The notes under the pieces are model-generated. The model saw only the letters and a list, made by a program, of their open reading frames with translations, was not told where the DNA came from and did no database searches. From NCBI GenBank assembly GCA_947458265.1, contig CANGYF010000002.1, positions 124,001 through 188,000 on the forward strand: 64,000 nucleotides of DNA, given 5' to 3'. The position numbers and the translations under genes were made by a program. This DNA is from Betaproteobacteria bacterium. Lineage in GTDB: Bacteria > Pseudomonadota > Gammaproteobacteria > Burkholderiales > CAIKXV01. Below, one piece after another: positions 43,307 to 51,542 of this stretch. Every line of letters begins with the position of its first letter. The first letter of the stretch is position 1.

Positions 43307-43358
43307 TGCGATTACGAATCGCACCAGACCGCACCCGCGCATCCGTCCGGGGTCTGGT
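43307..43358. terminator. Nested inverted repeats between convergent genes
   Basis: TGCGATT-ACG-AATCGCA is a perfect seven-bp hairpin (43307-43323). Overlapping its end, ACCAGACC (43323-43330) pairs with GGTCTGGT (43351-43358). Both lie in the gap between the convergent CoA transferase and Bug genes, where a bidirectional terminator is expected. There is no T-run. Confidence 0.4.
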
Positions 43359-44359
43359 CAGTCCGGCTTGACGCCTGCCGCCTTGACCAGCTTCGACCAC
43401 TTCGCAATCTCGGCCTTGATGTAGGCGCCGAACGCCTCCGGCGTGCTCGGGGTCGGCTCCAGACCTTGGGAGAAATAGAACTCGCGCAGGTTCTGCGTGC
43501 CGAGGATCTTCACCGTCTCGGCGTTCAGCCGGTCGATGATCGGTTTCGGCGTCTTCGCCGGCGCCAGCAGGCCGTACCAGTTGTTCGCCTCGTAGCCCGG
43601 CAATGCCGCTTCCGCGATGGTCGGCAGGTCGGGCAGCATGCCGGCCCGGGTGGCAGTGGTCACGGCCAGGCCGCGGATCTTGCCGGCCTTGATCTGCGGG
43701 ATGGCAGTGGCCGCGGTCGCGAACACCATCTGCACCTCGCCGCCGAGCAGTGCGCTCATCGCAGGCGCCCCGCCCTTGTAGGGGATGTGCGTCATGTCCG
43801 TCTTCGTCATGTGCTCCATCAACACGCCGGACAGGTGTCCTGCACTGCCCACCCCGGAAGATCCGTAGTTCAGGCTGCCACCCTTCGCGCGCAGCAGCCC
43901 GACCAGGTCCTTGACGGTCTTCGCGGGCACTGACGGGTGGACCACCAGGACGTTGATCGACGAGGCCATGTTGGTGATCGGCGAGAAGTCGCGCACCGGA
44001 TCGAAGCTGAGCTTCTCGTAGATCGACGGGTTGATCGCCAGCGCGGCGATGGTGCCGACCAGCAGCGAATAGCCGTCGGCATTCGAGCGGGAAGCGATCT
44101 CGGTGGCGATGTTGCCGCCTGCGCCCGGGCGGTTGTCGACCACGAACTGCTGGCCGAGGACCTCGGACAGGCGCTGCGCCACCGGGCGTGCGGCGGTGTC
44201 CGCGCCACCACCGGGGGCGAAGCCGACCAGCATGCGCACCGGCCGATCCGGGTAGGCCGGTGCCTTCTGCTGCGCATGGACGACAGCGGGAAGGCCTGCC
44301 AGTGCGATCGCCAGGCCGGCCAGCGCCGGGGTGCCGCTCGTGGATCGAGTCTTGGTCAT
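43358..44359 (-). CDS. Bug-family periplasmic solute receptor
   Basis: A 333-residue receptor with a signal peptide (about 1-28, ending VHAQ) and mature start APAYPDRPVRMLVGFAPGGGADTAARPV. Other family marks are GQQFVVDNRPGAGGNIATEIASR, LNYGSSGVGSAGHLSGVLMEHM, HIPYKGGAPAMSALLGGE and LPDLPTIAEAALPGYEANNWYGLLAPAKTPKPI. AGGAGATCCTG precedes the ATG at 44359. It lies 92 bases downstream of a PdxA-like dehydrogenase gene on the same strand, so its ligand may be the compound, or its precursor, oxidised by that enzyme. Confidence 0.92.
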   Translation of the reverse strand: MTKTRSTSGTPALAGLAIALAGLPAVVHAQQKAPAYPDRPVRMLVGFAPGGGADTAARPVAQRLSEVLGQQFVVDNRPGAGGNIATEIASRSNADGYSLLVGTIAALAINPSIYEKLSFDPVRDFSPITNMASSINVLVVHPSVPAKTVKDLVGLLRAKGGSLNYGSSGVGSAGHLSGVLMEHMTKTDMTHIPYKGGAPAMSALLGGEVQMVFATAATAIPQIKAGKIRGLAVTTATRAGMLPDLPTIAEAALPGYEANNWYGLLAPAKTPKPIIDRLNAETVKILGTQNLREFYFSQGLEPTPSTPEAFGAYIKAEIAKWSKLVKAAGVKPD

Positions 44360-44385
44360 CAGGATCTCCTTCGGTTGTAGTGCCA

Positions 44386-44452
44386 TCCGGTTGGGGTGCA
44401 TCCGGTTCTGTTCCGTCCGGTTCGTCTGCCGGGGGTACGGTTGCGGCCGGTT
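44386..44452. repeat. 15-base periodic TCCGGTT repeat
   Basis: TCCGGTT occurs at 44386, 44401 and 44416, exactly 15 bases apart, and GCCGGTT at 44446, again in register (30 bases on). An off-register TACGGTT is at 44436. The repeat fills the gap between the PdxA-like gene and the Bug gene downstream of it. Function unknown; tandem protein-binding sites or simple repeat expansion are possible. Confidence 0.5.
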
Positions 44453-45495
44453 CAGCGTGCAGCGGCCTTGCGCGAGGCGGCGAGCCGGGCATTGATCTCC
44501 ATCGCGGCCTCCATCGCGCCGCTGCCGGCCTTGTGCTGGCCGACGATGTCGAAGGCCGTGCCATGGGCCGGCGTGGTGAACACCGTGGGCAGGCCCGCGG
44601 TCACGGTCACGCCCTTGTTGAAGCCGAGCAGCTTGGTCGCGATCTGGCCCTGATCGTGGTACATCATGACGACCCCGTCGAACTCGCCCGCACGCGCCTT
44701 GATGAACACGACGTCGGACGACACCGGTCCGACGCAGCCGATGCCCTCGGCGCGCATCTTCTCCACCGTCGGGCGGATGATCGTGATTTCCTCGTCTCCG
44801 AACAGGCCGTTCTCGCCGTTGTGCGGGTTCAGCGCCGCCACGCCGATGCGCGGGGCGGCCACACCCTTGTCGCGCAGCATGCGGTCGGCCAGCCGGATCG
44901 CATCGGCGACGCGCGGCGGTTGCACCATGTCGACCGCCTTGCGCAGCGAAACATGGGAGGTCACCCGGAACGTGGCGAACTGGTCGATCACGTTCATCTC
45001 GCCGTAGAACCCCTGGTGCCCGGTGAGCGCGGCGAACATCTGGTGCTCGTCGTGGAAGTTCCAGCCGCCGCGGAACATCGCGCCCTTGTTGAGCGGTGCG
45101 AAGCAGATCCCGTCGAGCCGTCCGGCCAGCGCCAGATCGATCATCGCCTTGAGCGTGTCGCCGGCGAGCTTGCCTGCCTCGGGCGAGGCCTCCGCGCGCG
45201 GCAGGCCGGACGGATCCATGTTGCCCAGGTCGATCAGGGGCGTCGGACCGCCGGGCGCCTCGACCGCGGCCCAGTCGATGTCCTCGACGTTTGCATGCAC
45301 GCGCACCGGGAAGTCGACTTCGGCATCCGCCTGGCCCACGGCCAGCACGCGCGCATCGCCGATCACCACCACCCGGGTGCCAGCAGGCCACGCGCGGCGG
45401 GCGATCATCCGGCACGCGATCTCCGGGCCGATACCGGTCGGGTCGCCGAGCATCAGGCCGATCAGGGGGCGGGTTTCCAGTACCTTGTCAGTCAT
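44452..45495 (-). CDS. PdxA-family (PdxA2-like) 4-hydroxythreonine-4-phosphate dehydrogenase homologue
   Basis: A 347-residue NAD-dependent, metal-containing dehydrogenase of the PdxA family. Seen are PLIGLMLGDPTGIGPEI (about 10-26), FHDEHQMFAALTGH with a metal His, ALNPHNGENGLFGDEE (about 218-233) and VVMMYHDQGQIATKLLGFNKGVTVTAGLPTVFTTPAHGTAFDI (about 266-308). Its place between two Bug receptor genes, not with ksgA or other B6 genes, argues against pyridoxal phosphate synthesis. PdxA2 proteins act in sugar-acid (erythronate/threonate phosphate) or aromatic-diol catabolism. The ATG at 45495 is the start; the preceding 197-base gap to the upstream Bug gene shows no gene. Confidence 0.87.
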   Translation of the reverse strand: MTDKVLETRPLIGLMLGDPTGIGPEIACRMIARRAWPAGTRVVVIGDARVLAVGQADAEVDFPVRVHANVEDIDWAAVEAPGGPTPLIDLGNMDPSGLPRAEASPEAGKLAGDTLKAMIDLALAGRLDGICFAPLNKGAMFRGGWNFHDEHQMFAALTGHQGFYGEMNVIDQFATFRVTSHVSLRKAVDMVQPPRVADAIRLADRMLRDKGVAAPRIGVAALNPHNGENGLFGDEEITIIRPTVEKMRAEGIGCVGPVSSDVVFIKARAGEFDGVVMMYHDQGQIATKLLGFNKGVTVTAGLPTVFTTPAHGTAFDIVGQHKAGSGAMEAAMEINARLAASRKAAAR

Positions 45496-45692
45496 GTCCA
45501 GCCTCTTCGTTGGAGCCGGGAAGCGGGTCCGGGCGCAGCCCGGTGCTGTCCGGCAACAGACGCGCCCCGGACAAGCGCCGCGCCGGCCGCAACCAGGGCA
45601 GCAGGCCCGGGACGGCGCAGGCCGCAGGTCCCGAAAGGGCGCGGAGTATGACACGGCACGGCCAGCCCATTCAGGGGCCGGCCGCTGCCCGC

Positions 45693-46691
45693 TCAATCGA
45701 GCTTGATGCCCAGTTTCCGGCCGAGGTCGCCCCATACGGTCATGTCGTCGCGGATCAGGGCCGCGAACGCCTCCGGCGTGCTCGGCGACGGGTCCATGCC
45801 CTGGGCGAGCAGGTTGCGGCGGACATCCGCATCGTCGAGGATGCGCCGCACCGACGCATTCAGCAGGTCGACGATCGGGCGAGGCAGCTTCGCCGGCCCG
45901 AGCAGCCCCCACCAGCCGCTGACGTCGAAGCCGGCAAGCCCGCCAGCCTCGGCCACCGTCGGCACGTCGGGTACCGCCGCGGAGCGCTTCGGCGCCCCCG
46001 AGGCGATGGCCTTGAGCCGTCCGCCCTTCATGTGCGGCAGCCCGACCAGCACTGGCGTGAACGCGAGCTGGACCTCGTTGCCGAGCTGAGCGGCGGTCGC
46101 CGGGCCGATGCCCTTGTACGGAATGTGCGACATCGCCATGCCGGTGCGCGACATCAGCAGTTCCATGCCCAGGTGCGGCGGCGAGCCGTTGCCCGAAGAG
46201 CCGTAGTTCAGCTTGCCCGGGTTCGCCCGGACGTGGGCGATCAGTTCCTTCAGGGTCGACGCCGGCAGCGACGGGTGCGCCAGCAGCAGCAGCGGTGAGG
46301 TCGTGGCCAGACTGATCGGGGTGAAATCGCGAATCGGATCGTAGGGCAGCTTCTCGACCAGGCGTGCGCTGCTGGCGAACGAGTTGAACGTGAACAGCAG
46401 GGTGTGGCCGTCAGCCGGCGCCTGCGAGACGATCTGCGCGCCGACGATGCCGCTGCCGGCCGGACGGTTGTCGACGATGAAGGTCTGTCCGTGCCGCTCG
46501 CCGAGCTGCTGTGCGAGCACCCGACCGACCGCGTCGGTGCCACCACCGGGCGCGAACGGAATGATCAGGCGTACCGGGCGCTGGGGATAGCTGCCGCCCT
46601 GGGCGGCGGCGGTGCCTGGCGACAGCACAGCCAGGAGCATGGCGACGGACAGACATGCTGCGCCCGGGGCGCACGCGCGACGATGGTTCAC
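45693..46691 (-). CDS. Bug-family periplasmic solute receptor
   Basis: A 332-residue receptor with signal peptide about 1-31 (ending AAAQ) and mature start SYPQRPVRLIIPFAPGGGTDAVGRVL. GQTFIVDNRPAGSGIVGAQIV, LNYGSSGNGSPPHLGMELL, HIPYKGIGPATAAQLGNE and VPDVPTVAEAGGLAGFDVSGWWGLLGPAKLPRPI are family typical. The start is GTG at 46691 with GGAGGAGTTCCA in front. It is divergent from the aconitase-family gene pair, so both may share a control region, and its ligand could be the substrate of that hydratase (inference). Confidence 0.92.
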   Translation of the reverse strand: MNHRRACAPGAACLSVAMLLAVLSPGTAAAQGGSYPQRPVRLIIPFAPGGGTDAVGRVLAQQLGERHGQTFIVDNRPAGSGIVGAQIVSQAPADGHTLLFTFNSFASSARLVEKLPYDPIRDFTPISLATTSPLLLLAHPSLPASTLKELIAHVRANPGKLNYGSSGNGSPPHLGMELLMSRTGMAMSHIPYKGIGPATAAQLGNEVQLAFTPVLVGLPHMKGGRLKAIASGAPKRSAAVPDVPTVAEAGGLAGFDVSGWWGLLGPAKLPRPIVDLLNASVRRILDDADVRRNLLAQGMDPSPSTPEAFAALIRDDMTVWGDLGRKLGIKLD

Positions 46692-46813
46692 TGGAACTCC
46701 TCCGAGGCGGCCGGCCCCTGGATCGGGGACTTCGGCACGGGATGACAGGCATGGCGCGGCGGATGATACCGGAGGCTGCATCGCCGGCGGGCCGGACCGA
46801 AGCCTGCCTCGGG

Positions 46814-46819
46814 CATAAT
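46814..46819 (+). promoter_or_regulatory. CATAAT -10-like element before the hydratase large subunit
   Basis: CATAAT lies 34 bases before the ATG at 46848, in the divergent region with a Bug gene. The -35 region is poor. It follows the same CATAATCC/TATAATCC style as the -10 at 13124. Confidence 0.4.
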
Positions 46820-46847
46820 CCGGCCCTTCACACGGAGGGCATGGACG

Positions 46848-48128
46848 ATGGGTCACACGCTGGCGGAAAAGATACTCGGCACCCGTTCGGGTGGCGCACC
46901 GGTCGAGGCAGGCGATGTCGTCGTCGCCCGCGTCGACTTCGCGATGGTGCACGATGCCCGCGCAGCCAATGCGCTGAAGGCGGTGGCGACCCTCGGCTTC
47001 GACGCCCTGCCCAATGCGGCGCGTACCGCGTTCGTGCTCGACCACTTCTCGCCGCCGCCCTCGCGCGAGGCTGCGAACGTGCATGCCGACATGCGCGAAT
47101 TCTGCGAACGCACCGGCGCGGTGATCTACGACGTCGGCGACGGCATCTGCCACCAGGTGCTGCCGGAGCACGGGCACTTCACCGCCGGCGACCTGGTGGT
47201 CGGCACCGACACCCACTCCACCACCTACGGCGCGTTCAATGCCTACGGCACCGGCCACGAGGGAACGGACGTGGCGGCGATCCTCGCCACCGGCCGTACC
47301 TGGTTCAAGGTGCCGGAGTCGATCCGGGTGGAGCTGACCGGCCGCCTGTCGCCCGGCGTGTGGGCGAAGGATGTGACGCTGGCAATGCTCGGCCGCCTCG
47401 GCGCCGAAGGCGCCAACTTCAAGGTGATCGAGTACACCGGGAACGCGGTGTCCGAGATGGCGATCGACGACCGGATGACCCTGTCGAACCATGCGGCGGA
47501 ACTGGGGGCAGAAGCCGCGATCCTCGAATGCGACGACAAGACAGTCGCCTGGCTCGCTGCGCATGGTGCGGCCGCGCCCAGGCCGGTGACCGCCGACGCC
47601 GATGCGCGCTACGCCGACCGCTTCACGATCGATGCATCGGCGCTGTCGCCGAAGGTCGCGCACAACCATGACATCGGTGACGTGGTCGATGTGTCGGAAC
47701 TCGCGGGCCAGCCGGTGCACGTTGGCCTGATCGGCACCTGCACCAACGGGCGCCTGGACGACATCCGGCAGGCAGCCGCCATCCTGAAAGGCCGCAGGAT
47801 CGCGAAGGGCGTGCGCCTGGTGGTGACACCGGCCTCGCGTGCGATCTACCTCGCCGCGATGCGCGAAGGACTGTTCGAGATCCTGACCGAAGCCGGCGCA
47901 TCAGTCGATGCCGCCGGTTGCGGCACCTGCGTCGGCATCACACACAAACTGATGTCGGCCGACCGCGAGCGGGTGATCTCCAGCGCGAACCGCAACTTCA
48001 AGGGCCGCCTGGGCAACCCGGAATCGGAGATCCTGATCGCCTCCTCCGCGACCGTAGCCGCATCCGCCCTCACCGGCCGGGTCACCGACCCGCGCGAGTT
48101 CGCCTTCGACATCCGCAACGCCGCCTGA
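46848..48128 (+). CDS. Aconitase-family hydro-lyase, large subunit (LeuC/DmdA-like)
   Basis: A 426-residue [4Fe-4S] hydro-lyase of the short LeuC2/homoaconitase class. Cluster cysteines are visible in IGTCTNGRLDD (about 299-309) and AAGCGTCVGI (about 361-370). DHFSPPPSREAANVHADMREF and VVGTDTHSTTYGAFNAYGTGHEGTDVAAILATGRTWFKVPESI (about 120-162) are conserved. The class includes 3-isopropylmalate isomerase, methanogen homoaconitase and dimethylmaleate hydratase. leuB and leuA are absent and the context is catabolic, so leucine synthesis is unlikely. It pairs with the small subunit 12 bases downstream. Confidence 0.9.
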   Translation: MGHTLAEKILGTRSGGAPVEAGDVVVARVDFAMVHDARAANALKAVATLGFDALPNAARTAFVLDHFSPPPSREAANVHADMREFCERTGAVIYDVGDGICHQVLPEHGHFTAGDLVVGTDTHSTTYGAFNAYGTGHEGTDVAAILATGRTWFKVPESIRVELTGRLSPGVWAKDVTLAMLGRLGAEGANFKVIEYTGNAVSEMAIDDRMTLSNHAAELGAEAAILECDDKTVAWLAAHGAAAPRPVTADADARYADRFTIDASALSPKVAHNHDIGDVVDVSELAGQPVHVGLIGTCTNGRLDDIRQAAAILKGRRIAKGVRLVVTPASRAIYLAAMREGLFEILTEAGASVDAAGCGTCVGITHKLMSADRERVISSANRNFKGRLGNPESEILIASSATVAASALTGRVTDPREFAFDIRNAA

Positions 48129-48139
48129 AGGGGATATCC

Positions 48140-48667
48140 ATGACCGGCAACGCATCCACCGTGGCACCCATCCGCGCGACCGTGCACCGCCTCGGCGACG
48201 AGGTCAGCACCGACATCCACTGCTCGGCCAAGTACAACATGGGCAAGTCGATCCAGTGGCTCGCCGAACATGCGTTCGAGCAGCTGCAGCCCGGCTTCGC
48301 GCAGAAGATCAAGCCCGGCGACGTGATCGTCGCGGGCAAGGACTTCGGCATCAACTCCTCGCGCGAGCAGGCGGTGCACGTGCTGCGCGCGATGGGCGTG
48401 TCCGCGGTCGTCGCCCAGTCGTTCGGGCGCCAGTTCTACCGCAACGCGATCAACAACGGCCTGCCGATCGCCGAATGCGACGTCTCGGCGATCAAGGACG
48501 GCGACGTGATCGAGATCGACGTGGCCGCCGGACGGATCGAGGTCCCGGCCAGCGGCTTCAGTGCAGCGGTGCCGAAGCTGCCACCGGCGGTACTCGCGCT
48601 GATCGCCGCAGGCGGGCTGCTGCCCTTCCTCAAGCAGCATCCCGACTGGGCCCTGCCGACCGCCTGA
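48140..48667 (+). CDS. Aconitase-family hydro-lyase, small subunit (LeuD/DmdB-like)
   Basis: A 175-residue swivel-domain subunit. DEVSTDIHCSAKYNMGKSIQWLAEHAFEQLQPGF (about 20-53) and VAGKDFGINSSREQAVHVLRAMGVSAVVAQSFGRQFYRNAINNGLPIAEC (about 64-113) are conserved. The substrate-recognition loop after TDI reads KYNMGKS, whereas isopropylmalate isomerases usually have a YLRT/YLRS type loop, so another substrate is likely. A 2,3-dialkylmalate or similar is possible because a PrpB/dimethylmalate-lyase-like gene lies further along. The ATG at 48140 was chosen; the gene follows the large subunit at once. Confidence 0.88.
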   Translation: MTGNASTVAPIRATVHRLGDEVSTDIHCSAKYNMGKSIQWLAEHAFEQLQPGFAQKIKPGDVIVAGKDFGINSSREQAVHVLRAMGVSAVVAQSFGRQFYRNAINNGLPIAECDVSAIKDGDVIEIDVAAGRIEVPASGFSAAVPKLPPAVLALIAAGGLLPFLKQHPDWALPTA

Positions 48668-48684
48668 TCCGGCGACCAGGCGTC

Positions 48685-48763
48685 GGGATAATCAGGGTCA
48701 GACCCCGATTATCCGGACCGGCCCACGGCACGGGGATAATCGGGGTCTGACCCTGATTATCCC
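48685..48763. repeat. 30-bp perfect inverted repeat (REP-like) between convergent genes
   Basis: Two 30-base arms (48685-48714 and 48734-48763) are exact reverse complements separated by 19 bases. Each arm is itself a near-perfect hairpin: GGATAATC ... GATTATCC outside, GGGTC-A-GACCC inside. The core CGGGGTCTGACCC is shared with 35797-35809. The element fills the gap between the hydratase small subunit and the convergent cupin gene, where it may act as a bidirectional terminator. Confidence 0.75.
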
Positions 48764-48778
48764 CGTGGCACCGCTCGA

Positions 48779-49306
48779 TCAGGCCTTCAGGTGGGCGTCG
48801 CGCTGCGAGTAGAGCTTGTCGTCGGCGTAGCCCATCGTATCGGGCTTCGCGCGGCCTAGCATCACCTGGAAATAGACCGGCTCGAGGCTGTTGTTGTCGT
48901 AGCCGTGGATCACGCCAGGCGGGCAGGCGACGCATTCCCACTTGCCCAGCCGGGTGGTCACGCGGTTGCCCTGCTCGTCCTCGACGAAGACGTCCAGGAA
49001 GCCGTCCAGCACGAAGAACACTTCCTCGACTTCATGGGTGTGAGCAGCGTTGCCCTGGCCCGGGTTGACGAACATGATGGACAGCGTGAAGCCGCGCGCC
49101 GGGATCACCGTCGGATCGTCGTGCTTGCCCGAGCCGCCAGCGCCGATGAAGCGGTGCTGCGCGCGCTTCCAGCCCTCGATCTTCGCGTCCTCGAAAGCGG
49201 CCCAGTCGGCCTGCTTTTCCTTGAATCGCCCGGTGAACTTCTTCAGGACCGTCTCGAGCGGCAGCCCGACGAGTTCCGGGGGCATCGGATGGCGTGCAGC
49301 TGGCAT
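48779..49306 (-). CDS. Cupin-domain protein
   Basis: A 175-residue protein with one cupin barrel (about 65-150). Motif 1 is GNAAHTHEVEEVFFVLDGFLDVFVEDE (His-x-His-x3-Glu type metal site, about 84-110) and motif 2 is PPGVIHGYDNNSLEPVYFQV (about 128-147). Such small cupins can be metal-dependent dioxygenases, isomerases or binding proteins; the sequence does not decide. It faces the hydratase genes and is divergent from the Bug-molybdenum hydroxylase set, so it may share a promoter region with them. Confidence 0.82.
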   Translation of the reverse strand: MPAARHPMPPELVGLPLETVLKKFTGRFKEKQADWAAFEDAKIEGWKRAQHRFIGAGGSGKHDDPTVIPARGFTLSIMFVNPGQGNAAHTHEVEEVFFVLDGFLDVFVEDEQGNRVTTRLGKWECVACPPGVIHGYDNNSLEPVYFQVMLGRAKPDTMGYADDKLYSQRDAHLKA

Positions 49307-49443
49307 GGTGTTCGCTCCTCGCTTGGTTCGTGATCGATGATCGATAGTAGTGTGCCGTCGCGCGTGAAGGCAACCGCGCGGCCTTTTTTCCGCATGGCAG
49401 CCTTCGCATGCGCGCTCCGGCGCCGCTGCTGCCGCTACTGCCG

Positions 49444-49474
49444 TAATATCGTGGCCTTTCCTGATGTGATCACA
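49444..49474 (+). promoter_or_regulatory. -10-like TAATAT and TGTGATCACA operator candidate
   Basis: TAATAT (49444-49449) could be a -10 giving a start near 49456. The perfect 10-bp palindrome TGTGATCACA (49465-49474) would then lie just inside the transcript, a classic repressor position. It precedes the Bug-hydroxylase operon by about 60 bases. No regulator gene is adjacent. The rest of the 228-base gap 49307-49534 shows no gene. Confidence 0.4.
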
Positions 49475-49534
49475 ACGCTACCCGGCCGGCACCGGCGACG
49501 GAGACAGGTGCCAAACACGCAAGGAAGATCCCCG

Positions 49535-50572
49535 ATGCGACCGACGCACCCGATGTACCCGACGCAACCCATGCAAGCCCTGAACGGCGGACGTCCCCGG
49601 CGCCCTGCGCGCGCGTTGCGCTGCGCCCTGCTCTGCGCGCTGCTCGCGGCCGCGCCCTCCGCCGTCCTGGCCCAGGCACCGGCCTTTCCCGCGAAGACCA
49701 TCCGCCTGATCGCGCCGTTCGCGCCCGGCGGCGCCCTCGACCTGGTCGCGCGTGTCGTCGGGCAGGTGGTGACCGAGCAGCTCGGCCAGCCGGTGATCGT
49801 CGACAACCGCGCCGGCGCTGCGGGGGCCATCGGCTCCGAACAGGTCGCGCGCGCCGCGCCGGATGGTTACACCCTCCTGCTCGGCGCCACCACCACTCAC
49901 GGCATCAATCCCGTGCTGCAGAAGCTTCCGTACGACCCGCTGAAGGATTTCACCCCGGTGTCGCTGGTGGCGACCATCCCGCACGTGCTGGTGGTCAACC
50001 CGTCGCTGCCGGTCAACACCCTGCCCGACCTGATCAAGTACGCGCGCAGCAAGCCCGGCATGACCTACGGCTCGGCCGGCACCGGCTCGCCGCACCATCT
50101 CGCCGGCGAGATGCTCAAGATGGCCACCGGCATCGACATCACGCATGTGCCCTACAAGGGCTCGGCCCCGGCCATGAGCGACGTGATCGGCGGGCAGGTG
50201 CAGTTCATGTCGATCGAACTCACCGCGGCGGTCAGCCAGATCAAGGCTGGCAAGCTGCGCGCGATCGCGATCGCCACCGCGAAGCGGGTGCCTGGCGTCG
50301 ACCTGCCCACGGCGGCCGAAGGCGGCCTGCCCAACTTCGAGGTGACCGCCTGGTACGCGGTGTACGCACCGGCGGGCACGCCGCGCTCGACGGTCGACAT
50401 CCTGTCGAAGGCGATCGCCCGCGGCCTCGGCTCGGGCGAGGCGCGCGACAAGCTCGCATCCCTCAACGCGGTCACGGTTGGCAGCACGCCGGAGGAACTG
50501 ACCACTCACATGCGCGCCGAACTCGCCCGCTGGTCGAAGGTGATCAAGACCGCCGGCGTCAAGGCAGAGTAG
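49535..50572 (+). CDS. Bug-family periplasmic solute receptor (upstream of Mo-hydroxylase)
   Basis: A 345-residue receptor. The signal peptide is long (about 1-45, ending VLAQ); the ATG at 49535 has AAGGAAG upstream, and later ATGs could also serve. The mature protein starts APAFPAKTIRLIAPFAPGGALDLVARVV and has THGINPVLQKLPYDPLKDFTPVSLV and VDILSKAIARGL. These segments are shared with the receptor at 54434, which lies on the far side of the hydroxylase genes; the two are clear paralogues. Ligand probably relates to the hydroxylase substrate or a breakdown product (inference). Confidence 0.92.
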   Translation: MRPTHPMYPTQPMQALNGGRPRRPARALRCALLCALLAAAPSAVLAQAPAFPAKTIRLIAPFAPGGALDLVARVVGQVVTEQLGQPVIVDNRAGAAGAIGSEQVARAAPDGYTLLLGATTTHGINPVLQKLPYDPLKDFTPVSLVATIPHVLVVNPSLPVNTLPDLIKYARSKPGMTYGSAGTGSPHHLAGEMLKMATGIDITHVPYKGSAPAMSDVIGGQVQFMSIELTAAVSQIKAGKLRAIAIATAKRVPGVDLPTAAEGGLPNFEVTAWYAVYAPAGTPRSTVDILSKAIARGLGSGEARDKLASLNAVTVGSTPEELTTHMRAELARWSKVIKTAGVKAE

Positions 50573-50636
50573 CCGGCAGAGTAGCCGGCCGAGTAACCCT
50601 CCCTCCAGATCCTGCGCACACAGTCGAGCCCATCCG

Positions 50637-51542
50637 ATGAAGCCTCCCCAGTTCGAATACGCCGCACCCGCCACCCTGCCCGAGGCCCTCGCGCTGCTCG
50701 CCCATCCGGATGGCGATGCCAAGCCGCTGGCCGGTGGCCAGAGCCTGATGCCGGTGCTTGCCTTCCGCCTCGCCTCGCCGCGACTGCTCGTCGACCTGCG
50801 CCTGCTGCAGGGCATGGACCGCATCGAGGTCGACGCCTCCGGCGTGCGCATGGGCGCCAAGGTGCGCTGGCGCGACATCGAGCGCGATGCTCGCCTGAAG
50901 ACCGCCCTGCCGCTGATGGCCGAGGCGATCGGGCATGTCGCGCACTACCAGATCCGTAACCGCGGCACGGTCGGCGGCAGCCTCGCGCATGCCGACCCGG
51001 CCGCCGAACTGCCGGGCATCGCAGTGGCCTGCGACGCGACGATCGAGATCGCCAGCACGCGCGGCAGCCGCAGCGTGGCGGCCGCCGATTTCTTCGAGGG
51101 CGCGCTCACCACCGTGCTGCAGCCCGATGAACTGATCACTGCGATCACCTTCCCGGCCTGGCCGGCTGGCCGCGCCAGCGCCTTCGAGGAACTCGCGCGC
51201 CGGCATGGCGATTTCGCGATGGCCGGCACCGCCGTCTGGTTCGACCTCGACACCGCCGGCCGTGCGATGAACACGCATATCGGCGTGATCGGCGCCTCCG
51301 ACCGCCCGCGCCGCCTCGCGGCAGCCGAGGCGAAGCTCGACGGGCAGGTGATCGATGCGCAATCGATCGGCGAGGCCGCCTGCGCGGCAGCCGGTGCCTG
51401 CGATCCGGCTGACGACCTGCATGCCAGCGCTGCCTACCGGCGCAACCTGGTCGGCGTGCTGGTCGAGCGGGCGCTGGCCCGGGCACTGGCCGGCACCAAG
51501 GGTAGCGGCACGGCAATCAATCGCAGTGGGGAGTCGCACTGA
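50637..51542 (+). CDS. Molybdenum hydroxylase FAD-binding (medium) subunit
   Basis: A 301-residue CoxM/xanthine-dehydrogenase FAD subunit. The FAD motifs are AGGQSLMPVLAFRLASP (about 32-48) and QIRNRGTVGGSLAHADPAAELPGIAVA (about 105-131), followed by a C-terminal CO-dehydrogenase-flavoprotein domain. It passes electrons from the [2Fe-2S] subunit to an acceptor. The stop overlaps the next start as TGATG, so all three subunits are coupled in the order M-S-L. Confidence 0.93.
   Translation: MKPPQFEYAAPATLPEALALLAHPDGDAKPLAGGQSLMPVLAFRLASPRLLVDLRLLQGMDRIEVDASGVRMGAKVRWRDIERDARLKTALPLMAEAIGHVAHYQIRNRGTVGGSLAHADPAAELPGIAVACDATIEIASTRGSRSVAAADFFEGALTTVLQPDELITAITFPAWPAGRASAFEELARRHGDFAMAGTAVWFDLDTAGRAMNTHIGVIGASDRPRRLAAAEAKLDGQVIDAQSIGEAACAAAGACDPADDLHASAAYRRNLVGVLVERALARALAGTKGSGTAINRSGESH

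Noticed and set aside
44452..45495. pdxA of vitamin B6 biosynthesis
   Set aside because: Context is between Bug receptors, not ksgA/surA; treated as a PdxA2-like paralogue.
46848..48667. leuCD of leucine biosynthesis
   Set aside because: No leuA or leuB nearby, the short LeuC2-type sequence and the altered small-subunit loop point to another substrate, though this is not proven.
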